NCBI GenBank assembly: GCA_963733395.1
Contig: CAVTCZ010000008.1
Location: 1-64,000 of the forward strand
Direction: 5' to 3'
Source: JADKAV01 sp963733395
GTDB lineage: Bacteria; Actinomycetota; Actinomycetes; S36-B12; UBA10799
Length of the DNA: 64,000 bases
The notes beneath the pieces were generated by a model. It was not told the origin of the DNA. It saw only the letters and a program-made list of their open reading frames with translations, and made no database searches. Shown piece after piece: positions 47,548 through 56,326 of this stretch. Within the stretch, counting starts at the first letter, position 1. The number at the start of each line of letters is the position of its first letter. The position numbers and the translations under genes were made by a program.

Positions 47548-49000
47548 ATGGACGTCCCGAACGACCTCTACATCAACGGCCAGTGGCGACCGGCCTCCGA
47601 CGGCGCGCGGGCCGAGGTCATCGACCCGGCCACCGAACTGCCCGTCACCACCGTGGCCATGGCCACCCGCCACGACGTCGACGAGGCGCTCGCCGCGGCC
47701 GCCGAGGGCTTCCGCACCTGGCGCGCGACGGGCGCGTGGGAGCGCAGCCGGGCCCTGCGCGAGATGGCGGTCATCGTGCGCGACCAGGTGGACCGGTACG
47801 CCGACGTGATGACTGGCGAGCAGGGCAAGCCACTGGCGCAGGCCCGTGCCGAGGTGCTGTCCAGCGCCGACCAGTTCGACTGGTACGCCGACGAGGCCCG
47901 CCGCATCTACGGCCGGACCGTGGACGGGCACAGCACGGACATGCGGATCACCGTGCGCCGCGAACCGGTCGGCCCGGTGGCGGCTTTCGCACCCTGGAAC
48001 TTCCCGTCGCTGCTGCCCGCCCGCAAGATCGCACCGGCGCTGGCGACGGGGTGCTCGGTGGTTGCCGTGCCGCCGATCGAGTCCCCGCTGAGCTGCCTGC
48101 TGTTCGCCGAAGCCGCACACGCGGCCGGGGTGCCGGCCGGCGTGCTCAACGTGATCACCGGCGACCCGCCCGCGCTCAGCGAGCAACTGGTGACCTCCCC
48201 GATCATCCGCAAGGTCAGCCTCACCGGTTCGGTGCCGGTGGGGATCGCCGTCAATACGCTGGCGGCCAAGACCCTGAAGTCGGTGTCGATGGAACTCGGC
48301 GGCCACGCGCCGGTGCTGGTCTTCCCGGATGCCGACATCGACGCGGCCGCCCGGGCGGCCGCACTGGGCAAGTTCCGCAACGCCGGCCAGGTGTGCATCT
48401 CCGCCAGCAGGTTCCTGGTCCACGCCTCGGTGGTCGATGAGTTCACCGCCGCCTTCGTCGAGCAGACCCGGCAACTGCGGCTCGGACCCGGACACGACCC
48501 GGCCACCGACATGGGCCCGCTGGGCTCGGCGAAGCGCCGCGAGGCGGTCGAGTCGATGGTGGCCGACGCAGTTGAGCAAGGGCGCCGAGGTCGCCTACGG
48601 AGGGGTACGGCCCGAGGAGTTCCAGTCCGGCTTCTTCTTCGCCCCGACCGTGCTCACCGGTGTCACCGCCGACATGGACGTCATGACCGAGGAGCCGTTC
48701 GGCCCGATCGCCCCGATCACGAGCTTCACCGATTTCGACGAGGCGATCGCCATCGCCAACTCCACCGCGTTCGGCCTGGCCGGGTTCGTCTACACCCGCG
48801 ACCTGGACACCGCCTACCGCGCCTCCGAGGCGCTGGAGACCGGCATGGTGGGCGTCAACCACCTCACCATCGCCACCGCGGAGGCTCCCTTCGGCGGCGT
48901 GAAGTACTCCGGCTTCGGCAGGGAGGGCGGCACCGAGGGGATCGAGGCGTACACCCACGCGAAGTATGTGAACGTGCTGCTGCCCGGCCCGCGGCCATGA
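47548..49000 (+). CDS. Aldehyde dehydrogenase (succinate-semialdehyde-type; one apparent frameshift)
   Basis: ATG 47548, two bases after the preceding stop. Catalytic Cys283 in NAGQVCISASR and general base Glu249 in MELGGHAP; PWNFP near 150 is the substrate-path motif. A shift near 48580 connects to GAEVAYGGVRPEEFQSG and the C-terminal EEPFGPIAP and PFGGVKYSGFG blocks, ending at 49000 with ATGA overlap to the dehydratase. About 484 residues. The subfamily includes succinate- and alpha-ketoglutarate-semialdehyde dehydrogenases. Context suggests oxidation of an aldehyde late in a sugar or cyclitol pathway. Confidence 0.85.
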
Positions 49001-50679
49001 CCGGCGTCGACCGAGGACTGACCTCGTACGGCGACGAGGGTTTCAGCCGGTTCCTGCGGCGGGCCTTCCTGGCCTCGGCGGGCTTCGACGCCGAGGACCT
49101 CGACCGCCCGGTGGTGGGCATCGCCGACACCTCGAGCGACTACACGACCTGCCACCGGCAGATGCCCGAGTTGGTGAAGGCCGTCGAGCGCGGGGTGCTG
49201 GAGGCCGGCGGGCTGCCGCTGGTCTTCGGCTCGATGTCGCTGCCGGAGATCCTGCTCAACCCGACCTCGATGCTGTTCCGCAACCTCGATGCCATGGTCA
49301 CCGAGGAGTTGCTGCGCGCCCAGCCGATGGACGCTGCCGTCCTGGTGGGGGGCTGCGACAAGACCGTGCCGGCACAGGTCATGGCGGCAGTGTCGGCCGG
49401 GGTCCCCGCGGTGTCGCTGGTGGCCGGGCCGATGCTGACCTCGTCGTTCCGGGGGCAGCGGCTCGGCGCCTGCACGGACTGCCGCAGCATGTGGGCCCGG
49501 CACCGGGCCGGTGAGCTCGACGAGGCGGAGATCGCCGAGGTCCAGAGTTCCCTGGCCACGACTGCCGGCACCTGCATGGTGATGGGTACCGCGTCGACGA
49601 TGGCCTGCATCGTGGAGGCGATGGGGCTGGCGCTGCCGGGTTCGGCCACCGCCCCGGCACCCACGGGCGACCGGCTGCGGGCCGGAGTCGCCGCCGGCAG
49701 GGCGGCCGTGGCCCTCACCAGCACCGGCACCACGATGCGCAGCCTGGTCACCGCCGACTCGGTGCACAACGCGCTCGTCGTGCTCTGCGCCATCGGCGGC
49801 TCCACCAATGCGGTGGTGCATCTGCTGGCCATCGCCCACCGGGCGGGGGTGCCGCTGACCCTGGACGACTTCGCCGCGGTGTCCAAGCAGGTGCCGGTGA
49901 TCGCCGACCTGAAGCCGGCCGGCACCGGCTACCTGGAGGACCTGCACCGCGCGGGTGGCGTGCCCGCGCTGCTGACCGTACTGGCCGACTTCCTGCGGGT
50001 CGACGCCGCGGTGGTGGAGGGCGGCACACTGGCCGACCGCCTGGCCGCCGGCGCCGCACCAGTGCCGGGCACCACGACCATCCGGCCGCTGACCGACCCG
50101 GTCAAGCCCGCCGGCGGACTGGCGGTGGTGCGCGGATCCCTGGCCCCCGACGGCGCAGTCGTGAAGGTCGCCGCCGCCTCCCCCGGGCTCCTTGAGCACG
50201 AGGCGCAGGTGGTCGTCTTCGAGTCGCCGCAGGACGTGGCTGAGCGCATCGACGACGAGAGCCTGCCGATCGAGCCGGACACGATCCTGATCATGCGCAA
50301 TGCCGGCCCGGTCGCGGCCGGGATGCCGGAGGCGGGCTCCTTCCCGATCCCGCGCCGACTGGCGGCCGCGGGAGTCACGGACATGGTGCGGATCTCGGAT
50401 GCCCGGATGAGCGGCACCGCCTACGGGACCGTGGTGCTGCACGTGTCGCCGGAAGCGGCGGTGGGCGGGCCGCTCGCACTGGTGGCCACCGGCGACCGGG
50501 TGCGCCTCGACGTGCCCGCTGGCAGGCTCGACCTGCTCGTCGACGGCGCCGAGCTGGACCGGCGGCGCGCGGCCTGGACCGCACCCGCACGCGACGACCG
50601 CGGCTGGCGACGACTGCACACCGAACACGTCCAACAGGCCCACCTCGGGGCCGACCTCGACCTATGGGAGGCACCATGA
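48997..50679 (+). CDS. IlvD/Edd-family dehydratase (sugar-acid or polyol dehydratase)
   Basis: ATG 48997 (MTGVDRGLTSYGDEGF) overlaps the preceding stop. 560 residues, intact. Iron-sulphur ligand cysteines are Cys52 (YTTCHRQM), Cys120 (GGCDKT) and Cys193 (AGTCMVMGTAS), as in the family, with VRISDARMSGTAYG near the C-terminus. IlvD proper makes branched-chain amino acids, but the operon with two aldehyde dehydrogenases, a Gfo/Idh dehydrogenase and an IolD-like enzyme points to a sugar-acid or cyclitol dehydratase related to arabinonate/xylonate dehydratases. Specificity cannot be decided here. Confidence 0.85.
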   Translation: MTGVDRGLTSYGDEGFSRFLRRAFLASAGFDAEDLDRPVVGIADTSSDYTTCHRQMPELVKAVERGVLEAGGLPLVFGSMSLPEILLNPTSMLFRNLDAMVTEELLRAQPMDAAVLVGGCDKTVPAQVMAAVSAGVPAVSLVAGPMLTSSFRGQRLGACTDCRSMWARHRAGELDEAEIAEVQSSLATTAGTCMVMGTASTMACIVEAMGLALPGSATAPAPTGDRLRAGVAAGRAAVALTSTGTTMRSLVTADSVHNALVVLCAIGGSTNAVVHLLAIAHRAGVPLTLDDFAAVSKQVPVIADLKPAGTGYLEDLHRAGGVPALLTVLADFLRVDAAVVEGGTLADRLAAGAAPVPGTTTIRPLTDPVKPAGGLAVVRGSLAPDGAVVKVAAASPGLLEHEAQVVVFESPQDVAERIDDESLPIEPDTILIMRNAGPVAAGMPEAGSFPIPRRLAAAGVTDMVRISDARMSGTAYGTVVLHVSPEAAVGGPLALVATGDRVRLDVPAGRLDLLVDGAELDRRRAAWTAPARDDRGWRRLHTEHVQQAHLGADLDLWEAP

Positions 50680-51752
50680 TCCGCGTGGGAATCATCGGCT
50701 GCGGCCGGATCTCCGACCTGCACGCAGCGGCGTACCACCACTTCAAGAAGGCCACGATCACCGCGATCGCCGATCCGAACGAGGAGAACCTGGCCACTCG
50801 CGGGGCAGCCTGGGCGGTGCCCGAGCAGTCCCGGTACACCAACCCCGAGGACCTGTTGGCCCGCGACGACGTGGACATGGTCGAGGTGCTCGTCCCGCAT
50901 CACCTGCACGAGCAGATCGCCGAGCAGGCGGCCGCGGCCGGCAAGCACATCGCGTGTCAGAAGCCGATGGCCATGTCCGTCGAGGAGGCCGACCGGATCA
51001 TCGCCACGGCGGCCGATGCCGGGGTGACGCTGAAGATCTTCGAGAACTTCGTGTTCTACCCGCCCATCCAGCGTGCCCGCGACCTGATCGACGCCGGCGA
51101 GATCGGCGACGTCTTGAGCATCCGCTTGAAGTCCGCGGCCGGCTACTCGACCGAGGGCTGGCAGGTGCCCGCCGAGGCGATGGCCTGGCGGTTCGACATG
51201 GGCAAGAGCGGCGGCGGGGCGCAGGTCTTCGACGACGGCCACCACAAGTTCGCCTCTTCCTGGTACCTGCACGGATTCCCGCAGACCGTGCATGCGTTCA
51301 TCGGCAGCAGCTTCAACGGCGTGCTGGACTCCCCCTCGGTGGTGACGTGGCAGTACGCCGACGGCGCCATCGGTTCGTTCGAGGCGACGTTCTCCCCGGA
51401 GTTGCGGCTGCACGGCAAGTACTACGGCCAGGACGACCGGATCGAGATCACCGGCAGCAAGGGGGTCATCTGGGTCACCCGCGGCCACGGCCGGATGAGC
51501 GACGTGGCGCCGGTGGTCCTCTACAAGGACCAGCGGACGGTCCACATGGACGACATGGATGCCGACTGGGGGGTCTCGTTCATCAAGTCCGGCCGGCACT
51601 TCGTGAATGCGCTGCTGGACGGCCACGACCCCGTGATCACCGGCGAGCAGGGCCGCGACCTGCTGGCCTTCTCGCTGGCCGCGCAGCGCTCCGCCGCCGA
51701 GGGGGCGCGGGTCGAGATGCCACCCGGTCCACCACCGGCCGCGACGAAGTAG
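50676..51752 (+). CDS. Gfo/Idh/MocA-family oxidoreductase
   Basis: ATG 50676 (MIRVGIIGCGRISDLHA) with GGGAGG in front; the ATGA overlap with the dehydratase couples them. 358 residues. The Rossmann motif is GxGxxS-like (GIIGCGRIS); the usual EKP is QKP here (CQKPMAMSVEEAD). The catalytic D-x-x-x-H region is DDGHHKFASSWY near 188-198. This family includes inositol 2-dehydrogenase IolG and many sugar oxidoreductases. It most likely performs the first oxidation of the pathway. Confidence 0.85.
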   Translation: MIRVGIIGCGRISDLHAAAYHHFKKATITAIADPNEENLATRGAAWAVPEQSRYTNPEDLLARDDVDMVEVLVPHHLHEQIAEQAAAAGKHIACQKPMAMSVEEADRIIATAADAGVTLKIFENFVFYPPIQRARDLIDAGEIGDVLSIRLKSAAGYSTEGWQVPAEAMAWRFDMGKSGGGAQVFDDGHHKFASSWYLHGFPQTVHAFIGSSFNGVLDSPSVVTWQYADGAIGSFEATFSPELRLHGKYYGQDDRIEITGSKGVIWVTRGHGRMSDVAPVVLYKDQRTVHMDDMDADWGVSFIKSGRHFVNALLDGHDPVITGEQGRDLLAFSLAAQRSAAEGARVEMPPGPPPAATK

Positions 51753-51788
51753 CGGCGACACCGGCCGAGCGCAGGTACCGTGGCCCCT

Positions 51789-53273
51789 ATGCCCACCACC
51801 ACGGAAACCTTCGAGACCCACTCCCCGGCCGATGGCCGCGTGATCGGCACCTACCCGGTGATGGACGCCGCAGCGGTGCAGGAGGTCGTGGACCGCGCCC
51901 GCATCGCCGCGACATGGTGGTCCGACCTCGGCTTCGACGAGCGCCGCCGCCGGCTGCTGCGGTTCAAGGGCCACCTCGCCCGCCGTTCCCGGGAGCTGGC
52001 CGACCTCGTGCACGCCGAGAACGGCAAGCCCACCGACGACGCGCTGCTGGAGATCATCCTGTCGGTCGAGCACACGAACTGGGCGGCGCTCAACGCCGAG
52101 AAGGTGCTCAAGCGCCGCGGCGTGCGCCCCGGCATGCTCACCCTCAACCACGCGGCCCACGTGCAGTACCAGCCGTTGGGCGTGGTCGGGATCATCGGCC
52201 CGTGGAACTACCCGGTGTTCACCCCGATCGGCTCGATCGTCTACGCCCTGGCCGCAGGCAACACCATCGTCTTCAAGCCCTCGGAGTTCACCCCCGCGAT
52301 CGGCGAGTGGCTGATCAACGCCATCAACGAGGTCGTGCCCGAGCAGCCCGTCGCGCAACTGATCACCGGCAAGGGCGCGACCGGTGCGGCGCTGTGCGCC
52401 AGCGGTGTCGACAAGATCTCCTTCACCGGCTCCACGCCGACCGGCAAGAAGGTCATGGCCGCCTGCGCGGAGTCGCTGACCCCGGTGCTGCTGGAGTGCG
52501 GCGGCAAGGACGCGGTGCTCGTCGACTCCGACGCCGACCTGGACAAGGCCGCCGATGCCGCCGCGTTCGGCGCGTTCAGCAACGCCGGCCAGACCTGCGT
52601 GGGCGTCGAGCGGGTGTACGTGCACCAAGCGGTGTACGACGATTTCCTCGCCCTGATCGCGGAGAAGGCGCGGGCCTTGACCCCCGGCCACGGGCCGGAC
52701 TCCTCCTACGGACCGATGACGATGCCCTCGCAGATCGAGGTGGTCCGCGAGCACGTGCGGGACGCGCTGGAACGCGGCGGCCGGGCGGTCGTGGGCGGGC
52801 CCGAGTCGGTGGGTGAGGGGGTCATCGAACCCATCGTCCTGACCGGAGTGCCCGAGGACTCGCTGGCCGTCATGGAAGAGACGTTCGGGCCGACTTTGGT
52901 GGTCAACCCGGTGCGCGACATGGACGAGGCCGTGGACCGGGCCAACGCCGCCGACTTCGGGCTGGCGGCCTCGGTGTTCTCCGGCAACAAGGCCACGCTG
53001 GAGCGCGCGGCCCAGCGGTTGCGGGTGGGCATGGTCAGCATGAACTCCTGGGTCATGTACGCCGGGGTCTCGGCGCTGCCCTGGGGCGGCGTCGGGCAGT
53101 CGGGCTTCGGCCGGATCCACGGCCCCGACGGCCTGCGCGAGTTCACGCGTGCGAAATCCACGGTGCGGGAGCGGTTCGGGATGCCGGTGTCGTTGACCAG
53201 TTTCGCCCGGCACCCCAAGACCGCTGAGATGGCCCGCCGGATCACCTCAGCGCTGCACGGGCACGGGCGCTAG
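51789..53273 (+). CDS. Aldehyde dehydrogenase
   Basis: ATG 51789 (MPTTTETFETHSPADG), 37 bases after the oxidoreductase stop; GTG 51780 is an alternative. A TACCGT box seven bases ahead suggests an internal leaderless promoter. Catalytic Cys270 in NAGQTCVGVER, Glu236 in LLECGGKD, PWNYP near 140. 494 residues, intact. The motif set (WSDLGFDERRRRLLRFKGHL and TPIGSIVYALAAGNTIVFKP) is like the actinobacterial fatty or aromatic aldehyde dehydrogenases. It differs from the first aldehyde dehydrogenase of the operon in sequence, so two different aldehydes may be formed, or it may be a separately regulated gene. Confidence 0.85.
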   Translation: MPTTTETFETHSPADGRVIGTYPVMDAAAVQEVVDRARIAATWWSDLGFDERRRRLLRFKGHLARRSRELADLVHAENGKPTDDALLEIILSVEHTNWAALNAEKVLKRRGVRPGMLTLNHAAHVQYQPLGVVGIIGPWNYPVFTPIGSIVYALAAGNTIVFKPSEFTPAIGEWLINAINEVVPEQPVAQLITGKGATGAALCASGVDKISFTGSTPTGKKVMAACAESLTPVLLECGGKDAVLVDSDADLDKAADAAAFGAFSNAGQTCVGVERVYVHQAVYDDFLALIAEKARALTPGHGPDSSYGPMTMPSQIEVVREHVRDALERGGRAVVGGPESVGEGVIEPIVLTGVPEDSLAVMEETFGPTLVVNPVRDMDEAVDRANAADFGLAASVFSGNKATLERAAQRLRVGMVSMNSWVMYAGVSALPWGGVGQSGFGRIHGPDGLREFTRAKSTVRERFGMPVSLTSFARHPKTAEMARRITSALHGHGR

Positions 53274-53294
53274 GTCGCCGCGCCGCCGCCGCAC

Positions 53295-53352
53295 GGTCGC
53301 GGCCGCGGCGGCGTCCGTAACAACGGTCAGAGACCGGCGAATCTCACTGACC
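53295..53352 (+). repeat. Direct repeat D, left copy
   Basis: GGTCGCGGCCGCGGCG, then GGTCAGAGACCGGCGAATC and TCACTGAC. The right copy at 55325-55375 has the same order of blocks (GGTCGCGGCCGCGGCG, TCCG, GGTCAGA, CCGGC, CTCACTGAC) with small gaps. The two flank the phospholipase D-like gene. Confidence 0.6.
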
Positions 53353-53414
53353 GCACCTAGCGACCCGTGTGTCCAACCGACCGGCCGCAGTAGGCTCGGG
53401 CGGGATCGGGATTC

Positions 53415-55282
53415 GTGAACATCGGCACGGGGAGTCACCGTGACACGCACACCTGTGCCGTGGGGGTGACGGCGGCGATCATCGTGACGGGCTCGGGTCC
53501 GGCGACCGCGCACTCGGCCAGCCCGGCGCAGGTATCCGTCCAGACTGCCGGGACGGCCTCTGGCGGCACCGGCGAACCGGCCAAGGGCGCGTTGCGGATA
53601 CGGATCACCGGCCTGCCGACCGGGGTGCGGCCGCAGGTGCGGATCAGCGGCCCGGGCCGCTACCGAAAGACCGTCAAGCGCACCGGCACCCTGAAGAGAC
53701 TCACCCCGGGGGTCTACCGGGTGGCCACCCCGCGGGTCTCCACCCCGGCCGGCAAAGCGACCGGGAGGCCGTCGAAACGGCGGGTGAAGGTGAAGGCCGG
53801 ACGGACGGTCAGGGTCGCCGCCGAACTACGTGTGGACCGGCACGACCCACCGCAGCGACACCGCCGGCCCACAGGACCACCCGCGCCGGACACCACCCCG
53901 CCGGGCACGGTCACCGCGCTGACCGCCGGGGACCGCACCCCGGACAGCATCGCGCTGTCCTGGACCAACCCGACCGACGCCGACCTGGCCGCGGTCATCG
54001 TGCGCCGCGCCAAAGGCGCCACCGCCCCGGCCACCCCCACCGACGGCACCGGCATGACGCTGCCCGGCGCACCGACCGCCACCGGCGTCACCGACACCGG
54101 CCTGGACCCCGACACCACCTACAGCTACGCGGTGTTCACCCGCGACACCACCGGCAACACCAGCGCACCGGCCACCCTCACCACCGCCACCACCAGCGAG
54201 CCCCAAGGTCTCCTCGGTCTTCAACTACCCGAAGTCGGGACAGCCCGACCCGGCCATCAGAACCAAGTTGGTGCAACTGCTGGATCAGGTCCCGTCCGGG
54301 GCGCAGGTCAGCGCCTCGTTCTTCATCATCTACCCCGACTATCCGGTGGTGGACGCCCTCATCGACGCGCACGCCCGCGGTGCGACCGTACGGGTGGTCC
54401 TTGACAGTGGCTACCGCCAATCGGCGGCCACCAACCAGGCCATCGACGCGGCGTTCGCGCTACTGGTCGATGAACTGGGGGCTGACCCGGACGCGCCGTC
54501 CTTCGCGATGCAGTGCGACCGGGCCTGCATCTCGAAGGAGGAGGACAGCATCCAGCACAACAAGTTCGTGCTGATGTCCACCTCCGGCGACCAGAGCGAC
54601 GTGGTGTTCCAGACCACCGCCAACATGAGCACCACGGGCTCCGGGGAAGCGGAGTGGAACGCGGCCGTGGTCAGCAGTGGCAATCCCGAGCTGTACGACA
54701 GCTACGAGGCGTACTTCGCCGACCTGGCGGCCCGGCGCACGGTGCCCGGGAACGACTACAACGCCGTCCGTCCGCCCGCGACCTACGGCAAGTTCACCCC
54801 CCACTACTTCCCGCGCACCGACGGCATCGACACGGTGGCGCAGACCCTGGCGTCCGTGAACTGCACCGGCTCCACGCAGGTCGATGTCATGGCCACCCAC
54901 TTCGTGCGCACGGCGGTGCGGGACCGCCTCATCCAGATGTCCCAAGCCGGCTGCGGGGTCCGGGTCATCGCCCGCGTCGACAACATCAGCCGCGAGATGT
55001 GTGACTCCCTGGTGGCGCAGGCAGTGACAGTCAGAGTCGGGGATGCGCCGTCGGCCTCGACGGTGGGTATCCACGGCAAGTACCTGACCGTCTCCGGCGG
55101 CGCGGACAACCGGCATCTGGTGTGGATGGGCAGTCACAACCTGACCAACAACGCACTGCTGCGCAACGACGAGACGTTCCTACTGATCGACGACCAGAGT
55201 GTGCACGACGCCTTCTCGGACGAACTTCGAGACGATCTGGGCCGACCCCAGCATGACGCCGGGCTGCACCAAGGTCCCCTAG
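53415..55282 (+). CDS. Secreted PGxY/FN3/phospholipase D-like protein (frameshifts)
   Basis: The frame opens at GTG 53415, but GTG 53440 (VTRTPVP) has a better GGGGAG site and would need a shift within 30 bases; either way a signal peptide (VTAAIIVTGSGPATAHS) follows. Then the PGxY module (RITGLPTGVRPQVRISGPG, LKRLTPGVYRVATP), an FN3 domain (TALTAGDRTPDSIALSW to TYSYAVFTRDTTGN) and, after a shift near 54215, a PLD-like domain with two HxK motifs: QHNKFVLMST and GIHGKYLTVSGG, the second followed by WMGSHNLT. Another shift near 55235 leads to TAG 55282. About 620 residues. Likely an exported phosphodiesterase acting on phospholipid or nucleic acid. Confidence 0.7.
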
Positions 55283-55324
55283 GTCTGCGGCGCGGCGATT
55301 CTGCGGTGGGTGCTCTCCCGCGCC

Positions 55325-55375
55325 GGTCGCGGCCGCGGCGATCCGACAGAGGTCAGATCCGGCAACTCACTGACG
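55325..55375 (+). repeat. Direct repeat D, right copy
   Basis: Second copy of the block series described at 53295; it lies between the phospholipase D-like gene and the convergent DUF6544 gene. The internal GGTCAG and CTGAC parts form a small inverted repeat. Confidence 0.6.
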
Positions 55376-55399
55376 ACCGTTGTTCCCCCGCCACGCCGC

Positions 55400-56209
55400 T
55401 CAGACCCCGCTGCCCGGCAGGTAATCGGTCAGGTCGGCGTTCCACACGACGTCGTCGATGCTCAACCGCAACCACGGGTGTGCTTGATCGGCCCACTGCA
55501 CCGAACTCACCGCCGGCACGCCGATGCCGTCGATCCGGGTCCAGGCATGGTTGCGGATCACCCACCGGATCGGTTCGGCGTCACTGGCGTCGCGCCAACG
55601 CATCGCCTCGAAGCGGTCGATCAGCCCGGTGTCCTGGTCGAACCATGCGACCAGCGAGTCCGGTCCGGAGGCCTGCGGCACGACCATCCGGGCGCTGACG
55701 ACGTCGATCGGCTCCCAGGTGACCCGCGGGTCCACCAGTGCCGACGGCAGCCACACGTACTCGGCCCACATGCTCAGATTCGCGGCCCGGTCGATCTTCG
55801 GCTCGTCCTCGACCAGCCCCATGGGGAGGTCCAGCCGGGCGTGGCCGTCGAGGTACCACTCCTCGCCGGTGGCCACCCTCCGGCCGAACGGCGTGACTTC
55901 CATGTAGTGCCGATAGCCCTGCCCGGCGATGTGGCTGAACCGGAACCGGCCAGGCAGCGGCGGGCCCACGATCCGCATGGTCATGCGCCCGGTGACGACG
56001 GCGGAGGCGGTCAGCGGCAGTTGGTCCCCCACCACCACCTCGAGGTATCGGGCCACCGGTTCGGGCAGGCCGGCGGGAATCGGCGCGTGCTGCATCGGTG
56101 GCGGGTCCGCCGCGAACGTGCCGAACGCCTCGGGCATCGTCCGCAGCCCCTTGCGTACCGCAACCGCGCCCGCAGCTGCCACCGCCCCGGCGGCGATCCA
56201 ACCCTTCAT
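55400..56209 (-). CDS. DUF6544 family protein
   Basis: ATG 56209 (MKGWIAAGAVAAAGAVAV) with AGGTGGGG in front. The N-terminal 20 residues are a possible membrane anchor or signal. The remaining 250 residues match the DUF6544 pattern: PVARYLEVVVGD, FRFSHIAGQGYRHYMEVTPFG, LSMWAEYVWLPSALVDPRV and WFDQDTGLIDRFEAMRWRD. Predicted mostly beta. Family function is unknown; the WLPSALVDPRVTWEPID stretch is the best conserved. Intact, 269 residues. Confidence 0.75.
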   Translation of the reverse strand: MKGWIAAGAVAAAGAVAVRKGLRTMPEAFGTFAADPPPMQHAPIPAGLPEPVARYLEVVVGDQLPLTASAVVTGRMTMRIVGPPLPGRFRFSHIAGQGYRHYMEVTPFGRRVATGEEWYLDGHARLDLPMGLVEDEPKIDRAANLSMWAEYVWLPSALVDPRVTWEPIDVVSARMVVPQASGPDSLVAWFDQDTGLIDRFEAMRWRDASDAEPIRWVIRNHAWTRIDGIGVPAVSSVQWADQAHPWLRLSIDDVVWNADLTDYLPGSGV

Positions 56210-56326
56210 GACCCCACCTTCTCACCGGCTCCCGGCCGCCGCTGCGTGGCCCGGCGTCGGCCGTTCAGGTGGTCCGTTGGGCGTTCAGCGGCGCACGAAC
56301 ACCCACAAACGCCGGTGTCCCCCTTC

